A stretch of 64,000 nt of DNA from Streptomyces sp. V2I9 (GCF_030817475.1 NZ_JAUSZJ010000002.1:1727501-1791500), one strand, 5' to 3'; shown: positions 42,746 to 51,487, numbered from the stretch's first letter. Numbers and translations: made by a program. Notes: generated by a model not told the origin, from the sequence alone.

Positions 42746-43759
42746 CTACTCCTTGCCGGGTACGGGAATGGGGGCGGCGGCCGGGGCGGCGGACCCGGCG
42801 GTGGTGGGTCCGGCCGGAGCGGCTCCGGGGGCGGCGGGTCCGGCGGGGGCGGGTCCGGGGGCAGCGGGTCCGGGGGCAGCGGGTCCGGCGGCCGGGACGT
42901 CGGTGGACCCGCCGGTTCCGGCGCGGGAGAGGACGAGCAGCAGGGCCCAGGTGATCAGCAGGCTGAGCAGCGACACCGCGACCGACATGCGGGCCTCGGC
43001 GCCGGAGACGGAGACGATCCACACCGCGAAGGGCCGGAAGCCCAGCAGGGAGGCGACGGTGTACTCGCCGAGCACCAGCGCCAGGGTGAGGAAGGACGCC
43101 CCGGCGAGCGAGGAGCGCAGGTTGGGCAGGATGACGCGGAGGATCACGTACAGCCGCCCGGCCCCGCAGTTGCGGGCCGCCTCCACCAGGGTGGGCACGT
43201 CGACCGCGCGCAGTCCGGCGTCCAGCGAGCGGTGGACGAACGGCAGCGCCAGCACGGTGTAGGCGAGGACCAGCACCACCGGGAACGACTCGTTCTGCAC
43301 GGCGAGGAAGGTCTGGTAGAGCGGGGTGCGGGAGAGGTGGTCGGGTCCCCAGCGCAGCACCGTGGCGATCCCGGTGACCAGGGCGATCGGCGGCACCACC
43401 AGCGGCAGCATGCAGACGATCTCGACGACGGCGCGCAGCCGGGCCGGTCCGAGCCGGACCGCGATCAGGGCGGGCACGACAAGTAGCAGGGCGAGCGCGA
43501 TGGTGGCGGCGGCCAGCGAGAGCGAGAGGAACAGACTCTCGGTGAAGCCTTCGGCCGACAGGATTCCGCTGTACGCGGCGAAGGTGACGCCCTGCCCCGG
43601 TACGTGGACGGTGAAGACGAACGAGGAGATCAGCGGGGTGAGGAAGTACAGGCCCGCGACGGTGAGCACCGCTCCGCGCCAGTAGCGGGGACGGGGGCGG
43701 CGGGCCTTCCGCTCCGCGGCGGGGACGGCGGCCGGGGAGGCGGGGGTCAGCGCAGCCAT
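42746..43759 (-). CDS. ABC importer permease, second subunit
   Basis: This 337-residue membrane protein has six transmembrane segments and the binding-protein-dependent permease signature EAARNCGAGRLYVILRVILP, which contacts the ATPase. After the last helix comes a long tail of Pro/Ala/Gly repeats (AAGPAAPGPAAPGPAPAGP and similar), unusual for this family and likely produced by slippage in a repeated codon run. The ATG at 43759 overlaps the end of the first permease gene by 13 bases. It ends six bases before the ATPase gene start. Confidence 0.9.
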   Translation of the reverse strand: MAALTPASPAAVPAAERKARRPRPRYWRGAVLTVAGLYFLTPLISSFVFTVHVPGQGVTFAAYSGILSAEGFTESLFLSLSLAAATIALALLLVVPALIAVRLGPARLRAVVEIVCMLPLVVPPIALVTGIATVLRWGPDHLSRTPLYQTFLAVQNESFPVVLVLAYTVLALPFVHRSLDAGLRAVDVPTLVEAARNCGAGRLYVILRVILPNLRSSLAGASFLTLALVLGEYTVASLLGFRPFAVWIVSVSGAEARMSVAVSLLSLLITWALLLVLSRAGTGGSTDVPAAGPAAPGPAAPGPAPAGPAAPGAAPAGPTTAGSAAPAAAPIPVPGKE

Positions 43760-44715
43760 CGGGAACTCCGTCGCTGGAGGGGCAGGTAGACGGCCATCAC
43801 CAGTCCGGCGATCACGATCATGTCGAGGCTCAGCGCCAGGGCCACGTTCTCCTGGCCGACCAGGACGTTGCCGGAGAGCGCGTCGGCGATCTTCAGGGTG
43901 ACCAGCGGGACGGAGCCGCCGACCAGGGCGGCGGCCGTGGCGTGCGCGGCGAAGGCGCTGCCGAAGAGGAGGACGAAGCCGCCGAGCAGCGAGGGCGCGA
44001 GCACCGGCAGGCCGACGTGGCGCCAGAACTGCCAGGTGGAGGCCCCGGTGCTGAGCGCGGCCTCCCGCCACTGCGGGCGCAGCCCGTCCAGCGCGGGGAC
44101 GACGACGAGGACCATGAGCGGGACCAGGAAGTAGAGGTAGATGACGGTGAGCCCGGTGAAGGAGTAGAGGTTCCAGCCGAGCGCGTCCAGGTGGCCGATC
44201 TCCGTGACGACCCCGGAGATGCCGAGGGTCGCGACGAAGGCGAAGGCGAGCGGGATGCCGCCGAAGTTGGCCAGCACCCCGGAGGCGGTGAGGACCGCCC
44301 CGCGCAGCGCGCCGCGCCGGGAGGTGACGACGGCCCGGGCGATCAGCACCCCGAGCACGGTGGCGAGGGCGGCGGTCAGCGCGGACAGTTCGACGCTGCC
44401 GGTGAGCGAGGTGAGGTAGGGCCCCCGGAGCGAACGCTCCAGGTGCTCGCCGGTGAACTCGGTGGTCCCGGCGACCGGGTCGGTGCGGGTGAGCGCCCCG
44501 TACAGCAGGGCGCCGGCGGGCAGTCCGAAGCAGAGGCCGGCGAAGACGAGCAGCGGGAGCGCGCCGAGCCAGGCGCGGGCGGGCCGGGCCCGGCGCGGAC
44601 GGCCCGCCGGCCGGGGCCCGGTGGTCGTGGGCCCCGCGGCCGTGGGACCGGTGCCCGGCGCCCCGGCGGGGGCCGCCCCGCGTACCGGGGCGGCGGTCGG
44701 GTGGGCGGAAGTCAT
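43747..44715 (-). CDS. ABC importer permease, first subunit
   Basis: This 322-residue membrane permease has a Pro/Ala/Thr-rich cytoplasmic N-terminus (about 1-45), six or seven hydrophobic segments and an EAA-type loop (REAALSTGASTWQFWRHVGLP). It resembles the first permease of Fe3+/2-aminoethylphosphonate/putrescine importers. Its ATG overlaps the stop of the binding-protein gene by one base (TGATG), so the whole operon is translationally coupled. Confidence 0.9.
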   Translation of the reverse strand: MTSAHPTAAPVRGAAPAGAPGTGPTAAGPTTTGPRPAGRPRRARPARAWLGALPLLVFAGLCFGLPAGALLYGALTRTDPVAGTTEFTGEHLERSLRGPYLTSLTGSVELSALTAALATVLGVLIARAVVTSRRGALRGAVLTASGVLANFGGIPLAFAFVATLGISGVVTEIGHLDALGWNLYSFTGLTVIYLYFLVPLMVLVVVPALDGLRPQWREAALSTGASTWQFWRHVGLPVLAPSLLGGFVLLFGSAFAAHATAAALVGGSVPLVTLKIADALSGNVLVGQENVALALSLDMIVIAGLVMAVYLPLQRRSSRWLR

Positions 44716-45893
44716 CAGGAGACGGCCTTGTCCCAGTTCTCGGCGAGGGTGGCGTTGGCCTGGTCCAGCTCCTCGGAGGAGGGGAAGGACGGGGTGCCCG
44801 CGACCTTCGGCAGCTTGGCGACAAAGGCCTTGTCGGCCGTGCCGTCCTCGGTCATGGCGGGCAGCAGCACGGGGCGGGCGTAGCCCTTGAGCCAGAGGTT
44901 CTGGCCCTCGGCGCTGTACAGGAACTCCATCCAGAGGCGGGCGGCGGCCGGGTGCGGGGCCTCCTTGTTGATGGCCTGGGAGTAGAACTGGGCGTAGACG
45001 CCGTCGGTCGGCACGGAGACCTTCCAGTCGACGCCCTTGCCCTTGAACTGGTCGGCGTACCCGGCGTTCAGGTAGTCCCAGTCGATGCTGATCGGCGTCT
45101 CGCCCTTCTCGACGGTCGCCGGGGTGGACTCGACGGGGATGAAGTTGCCGCTCTTCTTCAGCTTGCCGAAGAAGTCGATGCCGGGCTGGATGTCCCCGAA
45201 CGAGCCCTTGTTCGCGAGCGAGGCCGCGTACACGCCGCCGAACGCGGAGCCGGACTTGGTCGGGTTGCCGTTGAGGGCCACCTTGCCCTTGTACTCGGGC
45301 TTCAGCAGGTCGGCGAAGGTCTCGGGGCAGGTCGTGATGCGGGCGGCGTCGCAGCCGATGGAGACGTAGCCGCCGTAGTCGTTGTACCAGCGGCCGTCCG
45401 CGTCCTTCTGGCTGTCGGGGATCTTGTCCCAGGAGGCGACCTTGTACGGGGCGAAGAGGTTCTCGGCCGCGCCGCTGCGGGCGAAGGCGATACCGAGGTC
45501 GAGGACGTCGGGGGCGCGCTTCTGGCCCTTGCGGGACTTGACGGCGGCTATCTCGTCGGAGCTGGACGCGTCGGGCGTCTCGCTCTTGATCTTGATCTTG
45601 TACGTGGCCTCGAACGCCTTGATGATCTCGCCGTAGTTCGCCCAGTCCGGCGGCAGGGCGATCACGTTCAGCTCACCCTCCTTCTCGGCGGCGGCGACCA
45701 GCTTCTCCAGCCCGCCGAAGTCGGCGACCGAGGCGGCCTCGGTGGACTTCACCCCGTTCACCCCCGTCGCGGTCTTCTCCTCGGGCGCCGCGCCGCACGC
45801 GGTGAGCGCGGTGAGGGCGGCGGTGGAGAGGGCGAGAGCGGCGACGGCACGGCCGTTGGCGCGGGTGCGGAGGCGGGGTCGGGCTCTGTGCAC
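44715..45893 (-). CDS. ABC importer substrate-binding lipoprotein
   Basis: This 392-residue lipoprotein has a basic start, a hydrophobic stretch and lipobox LTAC (ALSTAALTALTACGAAPEE). The mature part is a type 2 periplasmic-binding fold with LVAAAEKEGELNVIALPPDW, ANYGEIIKAFEATYKIKIK, PDVLDLGIAFARSGAAENLF and AARLWMEFLYSAEGQNLWLK. It is related to the iron, thiamine and 2-aminoethylphosphonate binders, but the ligand is not clear. GTG start with GGGAG upstream. The promoter region faces a divergent GntR regulator gene. Confidence 0.9.
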   Translation of the reverse strand: MHRARPRLRTRANGRAVAALALSTAALTALTACGAAPEEKTATGVNGVKSTEAASVADFGGLEKLVAAAEKEGELNVIALPPDWANYGEIIKAFEATYKIKIKSETPDASSSDEIAAVKSRKGQKRAPDVLDLGIAFARSGAAENLFAPYKVASWDKIPDSQKDADGRWYNDYGGYVSIGCDAARITTCPETFADLLKPEYKGKVALNGNPTKSGSAFGGVYAASLANKGSFGDIQPGIDFFGKLKKSGNFIPVESTPATVEKGETPISIDWDYLNAGYADQFKGKGVDWKVSVPTDGVYAQFYSQAINKEAPHPAAARLWMEFLYSAEGQNLWLKGYARPVLLPAMTEDGTADKAFVAKLPKVAGTPSFPSSEELDQANATLAENWDKAVS

Positions 45894-45923
45894 GGTGAGT
45901 CTCCCGGAGCGAAGTGAGGGTCA

Positions 45924-45937
45924 CTTGTTCAGACAAG
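45924..45937. promoter_or_regulatory. Candidate GntR operator
   Basis: CTTGT-TCAG-ACAAG is an inverted repeat 31 bases upstream of the binding-protein start in the divergent promoter region. It is a reasonable site for the GntR regulator encoded on the other strand. Confidence 0.45.
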
Positions 45938-46159
45938 CTGGCATCAGTTCGCCCTTCTCAGATGTCGGCGCGGTGAACACCCGATGTCCGCCCCCGCAAG
46001 ACCGGCGGAAGAGGAAAGCCCGTCATGTCGGAGTTGTGACGACGGCGGAACCGGACGCGGGACCGATGCGAGGAGACGTTAGGGTGGGCCTTCGGACCAC
46101 CGCACGGTCAGCTGCCTGTGCACAGTCCGGTCAGACATCAGCCGACCGACGGGGGACGT

Positions 46160-46915
46160 GTGGGCCGTTCGCGTTACGAGGAGATCGCCGAATCGCTGCG
46201 TCAGGCGATCCGCAGCGGCGCCCATCCGCTGGGCTCCCGGCTGCCGTCCGAGAGCGACCTGGCCGCCCGCTGGGAGGTCTCGCGCGGCACGGTGCGCCAG
46301 GCGGTGGCCCTGCTCGCCTCCGAGGGGATGATCGGCTCCCGGCAGGGGGCCCGGCGGGTGGTGCTGCGCCAGGAGCGGCGGCAGAGCTTCCAGCAGCTGA
46401 ACAGCTTCGCGCAGTGGGCGCGGGCGATGGGGTGCGAGGTCTCCAGCCGCATCCTGGAGCGCACCGCGCGGCCCGCGACCGACGAGGAGGCGGCCCGGCT
46501 GGGCGCCGAACCGGGCAGCGGGGTGCTGTACGTGCTGCGACTGCGACGCCTGGACGGCGAACCGGTGATGGTCGAGCGGACCGTGTACGCGGAGTGGGTG
46601 GCCCCGGCGGTCCTCGCGCTCCCCGAGGACTGCGTCTCGATCATGGACAGCATCGCGGAGCGGGCGGACGTCGTCGCGCACTACGGTGAGCACCTGATCG
46701 ACGCGGTGGCGGCGGGCAGCGAGGACGCCCGGCTGCTGCGGGTCCGCCGGGCCAGCCCGCTGCTGCGCCAGCGCCATCTGACGTACACGGCGGCGGGCCG
46801 GGCCATCGAGTGGACGGACGACCGCTACCGGGCGGGCAGCGTCGTCTTCAACGTGATGAACTCCGCGGCGGCGGCCCCGCTGGAACGCCACGCGGGTCCG
46901 GACGTCACGGGCTGA
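46160..46915 (+). CDS. GntR/HutC-family regulator with UTRA domain
   Basis: This 251-residue regulator has an N-terminal winged helix (RYEEIAESLRQAIRSG, LPSESDLAARWEVSRGTVRQ, AVALLASEGMIGSRQGARRV) and a C-terminal UTRA ligand domain (ATDEEAARLGAEPGSGVLYV, RLDGEPVMVERTVYAE). GTG 46160 is chosen since GGGGGA precedes it and the helix-turn-helix begins immediately; an in-frame ATG at 46118 adds an unlikely leader. It is divergent from the importer operon and is its probable regulator, sensing the imported compound or its product. Confidence 0.9.
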   Translation: MGRSRYEEIAESLRQAIRSGAHPLGSRLPSESDLAARWEVSRGTVRQAVALLASEGMIGSRQGARRVVLRQERRQSFQQLNSFAQWARAMGCEVSSRILERTARPATDEEAARLGAEPGSGVLYVLRLRRLDGEPVMVERTVYAEWVAPAVLALPEDCVSIMDSIAERADVVAHYGEHLIDAVAAGSEDARLLRVRRASPLLRQRHLTYTAAGRAIEWTDDRYRAGSVVFNVMNSAAAAPLERHAGPDVTG

Positions 46916-47002
46916 GCGCGGCCCCGGCGCGGACGGCATCCCGGACGGACGCGGCGGGCCGGGGCGTCACGGGGTACGGGCAGGGCCCGCGTCCGTACGC
47001 GG

Positions 47003-48151
47003 TCAGCCGCCGGAGGTGTCCAGTTCGGCGTCGGCGCTGACGCCCGCGCAGTCGTACGGGTCCTTGAGCCAGCCGTCCGGCAGGACGACCCGGTTGTTGC
47101 CCGAGGTCCGCCCACGGGGCCCGTCCGCGCCGTCCGGCCAGGGCTGGTCGAGGTCCAGCTCGTGCAGCTGGGAGGCCAGCTCCTCCAGCGAGGAGGTGAC
47201 GGCCAGCTTCTTGCGCATCTCGGAGCCGACCGCGAAGCCCTTGAGGTACCAGGCGACGTGCTTGCGGAAGTCGATCACGCCCCGCGCCTCGTCGCCGATC
47301 CACTCCCCCAGCAGCGTCGCGTGGCGCACCATGACGTCCGCGACCTCGCGCAGGGTGGGCGCGTGCCGGGTCGTGCGCCCCTCCATCGCGCTCACCAGGT
47401 CGGCGAAGAGCCAGGGCCGCCCGAGGCAGCCGCGGCCGACGACGACGCCGTCGCAGCCGGTCTCGCGCATCATCCGCAGGGCGTCGTCGGCGCACCAGAT
47501 GTCGCCGTTGCCGAGCACCGGGATCTCCGGGACGTGCTCCTTGAGCCGGGCGATGGCGTCCCAGTCGGCGGTGCCGCCGTAGTGCTGGGCGGTGGTGCGC
47601 CCGTGCAGGGCGACGGCGGTGACGCCCTCCTCGACGGCGATGCGGCCCGCGTCGAGGAAGGTGAGGTGGTCGTCGTCGATGCCCTTGCGCATCTTGATGG
47701 TGACGGGGAGGTCACCGGCGTTCGAGACGGCCTCCCGGAGGATCGCCCGCAGCAGGGGCCGCTTGTACGGGAGCGCGGAGCCGCCGCCCTTGCGGGTGAC
47801 CTTGGGGACCGGGCAGCCGAAGTTGAGGTCGATGTGGTCGGCCAGGTCCTCGTCCACGATCATACGGACGGCCTTGCCGACGGTGACCGGGTCCACTCCG
47901 TACAGCTGGATCGAGCGCGGCGTCTCGGTGGCGTCGAAGTGGATGAGCTGCATGGTCTTCTCGTTGCGCTCGACCAGCGCCCGCGTGGTGATCATCTCGC
48001 TGACGAACAGCCCCTTGCCCCCGGAGAACTCCCGGCACAGCGTCCGGAACGGGGCGTTGGTGATGCCGGCCATCGGGGCCAGCACGACCGGCGGCTGCAC
48101 GGTGTGCGGGCCGATGCGGAGCTGCGGGAGGGCGGGGGCGAGCGTGGTCAT
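47003..48151 (-). CDS. dusB: tRNA-dihydrouridine synthase (DusB type)
   Basis: This 382-residue FMN enzyme reduces uridine in tRNA D-loops to dihydrouridine. It has a TIM barrel with VVLAPMAGITNAPFRTLC, DLNFGCPVPKVTRKGGGSAL with catalytic Cys113, VTIKMRKGID, VALHGRTTAQHYGGTADW and PVLGNGDIWCADDALRM, which bind FMN and tRNA. The C-terminal helical domain holds FRKHVAWYLKGFAVGSEMR. It converges on the GntR gene with 87 bases between the stops, and no operon partner is visible. Confidence 0.94.
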   Translation of the reverse strand: MTTLAPALPQLRIGPHTVQPPVVLAPMAGITNAPFRTLCREFSGGKGLFVSEMITTRALVERNEKTMQLIHFDATETPRSIQLYGVDPVTVGKAVRMIVDEDLADHIDLNFGCPVPKVTRKGGGSALPYKRPLLRAILREAVSNAGDLPVTIKMRKGIDDDHLTFLDAGRIAVEEGVTAVALHGRTTAQHYGGTADWDAIARLKEHVPEIPVLGNGDIWCADDALRMMRETGCDGVVVGRGCLGRPWLFADLVSAMEGRTTRHAPTLREVADVMVRHATLLGEWIGDEARGVIDFRKHVAWYLKGFAVGSEMRKKLAVTSSLEELASQLHELDLDQPWPDGADGPRGRTSGNNRVVLPDGWLKDPYDCAGVSADAELDTSGG

Positions 48152-48394
48152 GGCCCCATTGTCGCGTACTCCGGACGGGTGGCCCGCGCACCCGTACGCG
48201 ACGGGGCCCGCCGTTCGCAGGCGAGCGGAAGCGGCCGCCGCGGTCGCCTTCCCGGCCGCGCCCGCTCGACCGCGCGGCGGGCGGCCCCGGGAAACAGGGT
48301 TCCCGGGGCCGTCCCGCTCACCGGCGCGGGAGCGACGGCGAGCGGATCACCGGCACCGGATCAGCACATCCGGCACATCGGGCACATCGGCGGA

Positions 48395-50788
48395 TCAGTC
48401 ACAGTGATCGCCGTGGGGCGGGGTGTCGGACGTACGGGGGACGACGTAGGTCTCCGCACCGCTCGTGCCGTTCTTGGCGTACGAGACGTTGTGGCCCGGC
48501 ACGGTCCACTTGTGGCCGTCCAGCGTGATCTTCCAGTAGCCGATCGTCTCGCGGAGGACCGGGGCGAACTCCACCCAGCCGAACTGCCTCGGCGGTACGT
48601 GCACCTGCACCTGCTCGGTCTTGGTGCTCTCCTGGAGCCAGCTGAAGTTCAGGCTGAACTCGCTCGACAGGAACTCGATCGAGACCCCCACGGTCCGGCC
48701 GAAGGAGAACTGCGTGCCGGTGGTGTGCGCCCAGCTGATGGAGTACTCCGCGTCCCGGTCGGAGCTCTGGTTGTACAGCACCTGCCCGCTCACGCACCCC
48801 TCGGCGGCCCGGTACGCCTTCGGCGTCTCCAGGGCGACGAACTCGCACGTGTTGGTCTCGGGCTTCTCGGCGCACCGCCGGGCGGCCTGCTGGAGGACGA
48901 TGTCCAGCACCCCGGGCGCGGTCGCCGTCGTCGCTCCCGGAACCATGGACTTGTTGCCGAACCGCCAGGTGGTGTGGTCGTTGTCCGCTTCGGTGTCGCA
49001 GTCGATCAGCTCCACCTTCTTCGCGGTGTGCGGCCAGTCGTCCCCCGCCAGCGCGGTCAGGCAGCTCTCGGGGTCGGCGCGGTGACGCAGGCGGAACGTG
49101 GACGCGGTGTCCTTCCCCGCGTCGGCCCCCTCGGGCAGGACCGGCTCGACGTACCACATCTGCTCCTTCCGCTCCGGATCGCAGGGGGCGAGCACGAGGT
49201 GGTAGGGGAGGACGATGTCGTCGTCCTCGTCGAGGCACGTGCCCTTGGCGCGGTTCACGATGGCGATCGCGCCGCTCGGGTCGCCCGTCTTCTTCAGCGT
49301 CCACTTCTGCCACGGCCGGCCGGTCTGCGGCTCACGCGTGACGTTGCCCTCGGGGTCGAGCGAGTTCTCCAGGCCGAGGACCAGCTTCAGACCGGCGCTC
49401 TCGATGCTCAGGCACTCCAGGGAGCCGGGGCCGTCGCACGGACCCGAGCCGACGGGAGAGAGGTCGGCCCAGTCGAGCCAGACGTCCTCGCGGCTTCCGT
49501 CGCCCGTGCCGGCGGACAACCGGGAGCGCTGGTAGAGCGTGCTCGTGCCCGTGCCGATGGCGAACACGTCGAACGCGGTGGTCGTGCCCTGCGGAGCGGA
49601 GCGCACCGCGAAGGAGTCCGCCTGCCGGTCGCCGAGGGGCTTCCAACCGGCCGCCCAGATCCCGTTCGGGGCGTCCTGCGTGGAGGAGGCGGTCTGCGTC
49701 CGGTAGGCGACGTACCCGTCCGCGTTGACGCCGTGGACGGCGAGGCGGCTGTCGCTGTGGGCGATGACGACGGGGCGGCCGGGGACCGCGGGGCCGATCC
49801 GCTGCGCCTTGCCGGTGGCCCAGGTCCCGGTCGGGTTCTTCGCCGTACCGGGCTCGGACTGGGTGACGGTCCACAGCCCGTTCCCGCCGCGGTTGCCGAA
49901 GACCTGGAGGAACGTGCCCTTCTTGCGGTTGTTGAGGGCGACGGTGACGTTGCCGGTATGGCCGGTCCCGATCTCCTTCCAGGCGGCCCAGTTGGCTGCG
50001 GGCAGCGAGGTGTCGGGCGTGCTCGGGCGCTTCTGCGCCGTCACGCGCAGGCGTCCGTCGGCCTTGCGCGCGAAGACGCTGATGCGTCCGTTTCCGGAGA
50101 CCGCGGCGGTGGGGTTGCCCGCCCAGGTGCCCGGCAGCGCCTCCCACGCGCTCCAGGTCGAACCGTTGGGCGCCTTCTGGACGCGGTGCCAGATCCGGTT
50201 GTCGGCGCCCCGGACGAAGAGTTCGAGCCGCCCGTCGGTGTTGCCCCGGACGACGCCCTCCTTGTTCGGGGCGGGGTTCCTGTACGTGTTGTCGTTGGCG
50301 ACGACGGCGGGAACCCCGGCGGCGGTCGTACCGGGAGGGGTCCCCAGGTCGCTCCACTCGCTCCAGGAGCCGTCGGCCTGCTGCCTCTGGGACCACAGGC
50401 GGCCGCTGTCACGCCGTACGAACACCTCGGTCCGCTTGTTGAGGTTGCGGGCGGTCACCGGATCGCCGGCGGCCTTGCCGCCCGTGTCGGTCCAGGCGCC
50501 CCACGTGTTCTTCTCCGGGTCGTGGGCGCGCCGGTGGACGGTGCCGTCCTCGCCGCGCACCAGAACCAGGGCCCCGCCGTTCGTCCCGGTGGCCACGACC
50601 GGGCTCCCGGTGGAAGCGGCGGCGGGAGCAGGAGCGGTGGCAGCGGGAGTGATGGCGGCGGGAGCGGCGCCGGCCGGGGCCTGACCGAGCGGGGCCAGCA
50701 GGCCGACCGTCAGAGCCGTGACGGCCACCGTCGCTCTTCGGGCCCGCGTGCCCCTGAAACCGGTTCGACAGAGCTTTTCAGGCAGCAA
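48395..50788 (-). CDS. Secreted beta-propeller / R-type lectin / aerolysin-like protein
   Basis: This exported protein of 797 residues has a signal peptide (ATVAVTALTVGLLAPLG, cleavage near residue 41). Residues about 62-445 carry seven W-x-x-W-type blade ends (TWGAWTDTGG, SWSEWSDLGT, TWSAWEALPG, NWAAWKEIGT, TWATGKAQRIG, IWAAGWKPLG, VWLDWADLSP), as in PLL-like seven-bladed lectin propellers. Residues about 455-610 look like an R-type lectin trefoil with WQKW, EQMWYV and HTTWRF. Residues about 660-785 show the alternating polar/aromatic strands of aerolysin-type pore formers (YSISWAHTTGTQFSFGRTVG, FSLNFSWLQESTKTEQVQVH). The start is TTG 50788 with GGAGG four bases upstream. It could be a cytolysin, a predation factor or a surface lectin; toxicity is inference. 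Confidence 0.75.
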   Translation of the reverse strand: MLPEKLCRTGFRGTRARRATVAVTALTVGLLAPLGQAPAGAAPAAITPAATAPAPAAASTGSPVVATGTNGGALVLVRGEDGTVHRRAHDPEKNTWGAWTDTGGKAAGDPVTARNLNKRTEVFVRRDSGRLWSQRQQADGSWSEWSDLGTPPGTTAAGVPAVVANDNTYRNPAPNKEGVVRGNTDGRLELFVRGADNRIWHRVQKAPNGSTWSAWEALPGTWAGNPTAAVSGNGRISVFARKADGRLRVTAQKRPSTPDTSLPAANWAAWKEIGTGHTGNVTVALNNRKKGTFLQVFGNRGGNGLWTVTQSEPGTAKNPTGTWATGKAQRIGPAVPGRPVVIAHSDSRLAVHGVNADGYVAYRTQTASSTQDAPNGIWAAGWKPLGDRQADSFAVRSAPQGTTTAFDVFAIGTGTSTLYQRSRLSAGTGDGSREDVWLDWADLSPVGSGPCDGPGSLECLSIESAGLKLVLGLENSLDPEGNVTREPQTGRPWQKWTLKKTGDPSGAIAIVNRAKGTCLDEDDDIVLPYHLVLAPCDPERKEQMWYVEPVLPEGADAGKDTASTFRLRHRADPESCLTALAGDDWPHTAKKVELIDCDTEADNDHTTWRFGNKSMVPGATTATAPGVLDIVLQQAARRCAEKPETNTCEFVALETPKAYRAAEGCVSGQVLYNQSSDRDAEYSISWAHTTGTQFSFGRTVGVSIEFLSSEFSLNFSWLQESTKTEQVQVHVPPRQFGWVEFAPVLRETIGYWKITLDGHKWTVPGHNVSYAKNGTSGAETYVVPRTSDTPPHGDHCD

Positions 50789-50802
50789 AATGCCTCCATG
50801 GA

Positions 50803-50832
50803 GGATTCTTCGAAGAATCCACGCAGATCTGC
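50803..50832. promoter_or_regulatory. Two adjacent perfect palindromes before the lectin/toxin gene
   Basis: GGATTCTTCGAAGAATCC (50803-50820) and GCAGATCTGC (50823-50832) lie directly upstream of the ribosome binding site of the leftward gene starting at 50788. The first is an 18-bp perfect palindrome and AT-rich for this genome. It could be a repressor operator or a hairpin that masks the ribosome binding site. Confidence 0.6.
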
Positions 50833-51016
50833 ATGGCAGGGCGACTTTAAGAGCATTTCAGCGGGCGCGAGGGCGTTTTCCGCTTACGGGAAGGGGGTCG
50901 AATGGCCGAGCGATTCGGCGGGCGTTCCCGGTGGCGGGTCAGCGGGCTGAACACGTCCCCTTCCCCGGAGCAACGGCGCCCCCCTGCGGGGCCGCGCGAC
51001 CACGAAGGAGCACCCC

Positions 51017-51112
51017 GTGGCCGTTCAGCGCATGGACAACGTCGCCATCGTCGTCATCGTCGCCCTGGCCGAACGGATCGGGCAGGTCCGGAAGGCGCGC
51101 GGAGTGGAGTGA
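51017..51112 (+). pseudogene. N-terminal remnant of a VOC/glyoxalase-type gene
   Basis: A GTG with AGGAG seven bases upstream opens MAVQRMDNVAIVVIVALAER, which matches the invariant opening of VOC-family proteins (VQRMDNVxIVV followed by DDLxAAxAFF). After IVV the usual sequence is lost and the frame stops at codon 32. It is probably a decayed gene whose intact relatives exist elsewhere; the VOC gene at 35460 has a different N-terminus. Confidence 0.5.
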
Positions 51113-51125
51113 GCGTGCGCACACG

Positions 51126-51167
51126 CCTGAGCCTCACCCACTCCGGATGGGGTGGGTGAGGCTCAGG
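51126..51167. terminator. Hairpin, 16-bp perfect stem
   Basis: CCTGAGCCTCACCCAC (51126-51141) pairs with GTGGGTGAGGCTCAGG (51152-51167) around a ten-base loop. It lies after the VOC remnant on the plus strand and after the small membrane protein gene on the minus strand. Confidence 0.75.
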
Positions 51168-51229
51168 CCGGAGGTCGTACGGGGTCGTGCCATGGGTCGT
51201 GCGGGGTCGTACGGTGGCGGACCCGCAGG

Positions 51230-51487
51230 TCACGTGTTGACGAGGTAGCCGAGCAGCATGCCGCCGACCAGACCGGTGGCGCTGACCACGATGGCGATGG
51301 TGGCGAGGCGCTCATGGCGGACGGTCTTGGCGATGATGGCCATGACCAGGCCGCCGAGGGCGAAGACGATCGGCAGGAAGAGGAACCCGATCACGCCCAG
51401 GACCATGGCGATGATGCTGAAGACGTTGCCTGCGGCCCCACTCTTCGGCGCGTGGTGATGCTGCTGGCCGGTGTACTGCGTAGCCAT
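51230..51487 (-). CDS. DUF4190-type small membrane protein
   Basis: This 85-residue protein has a polar His/Gln-rich N-terminus (YTGQQHHHAPKSG) and two transmembrane helices (VFSIIAMVLGVIGFLFLPIV and IAIVVSATGLVGGMLLGYLV) linked by a loop with AKTVRHERLA. This is the usual layout of DUF4190 proteins, whose role is unknown. The ATG has a GGAG ribosome binding site. It stands alone. Confidence 0.8.
   Translation of the reverse strand: MATQYTGQQHHHAPKSGAAGNVFSIIAMVLGVIGFLFLPIVFALGGLVMAIIAKTVRHERLATIAIVVSATGLVGGMLLGYLVNT

Noticed and set aside
47162..50950. Very long plus-strand open frame (more than 1200 codons) opposite dusB and the lectin/toxin gene
   Set aside because: It is antisense to two well-supported genes, with low-complexity Gly/Val/Arg composition typical of high-GC shadows.
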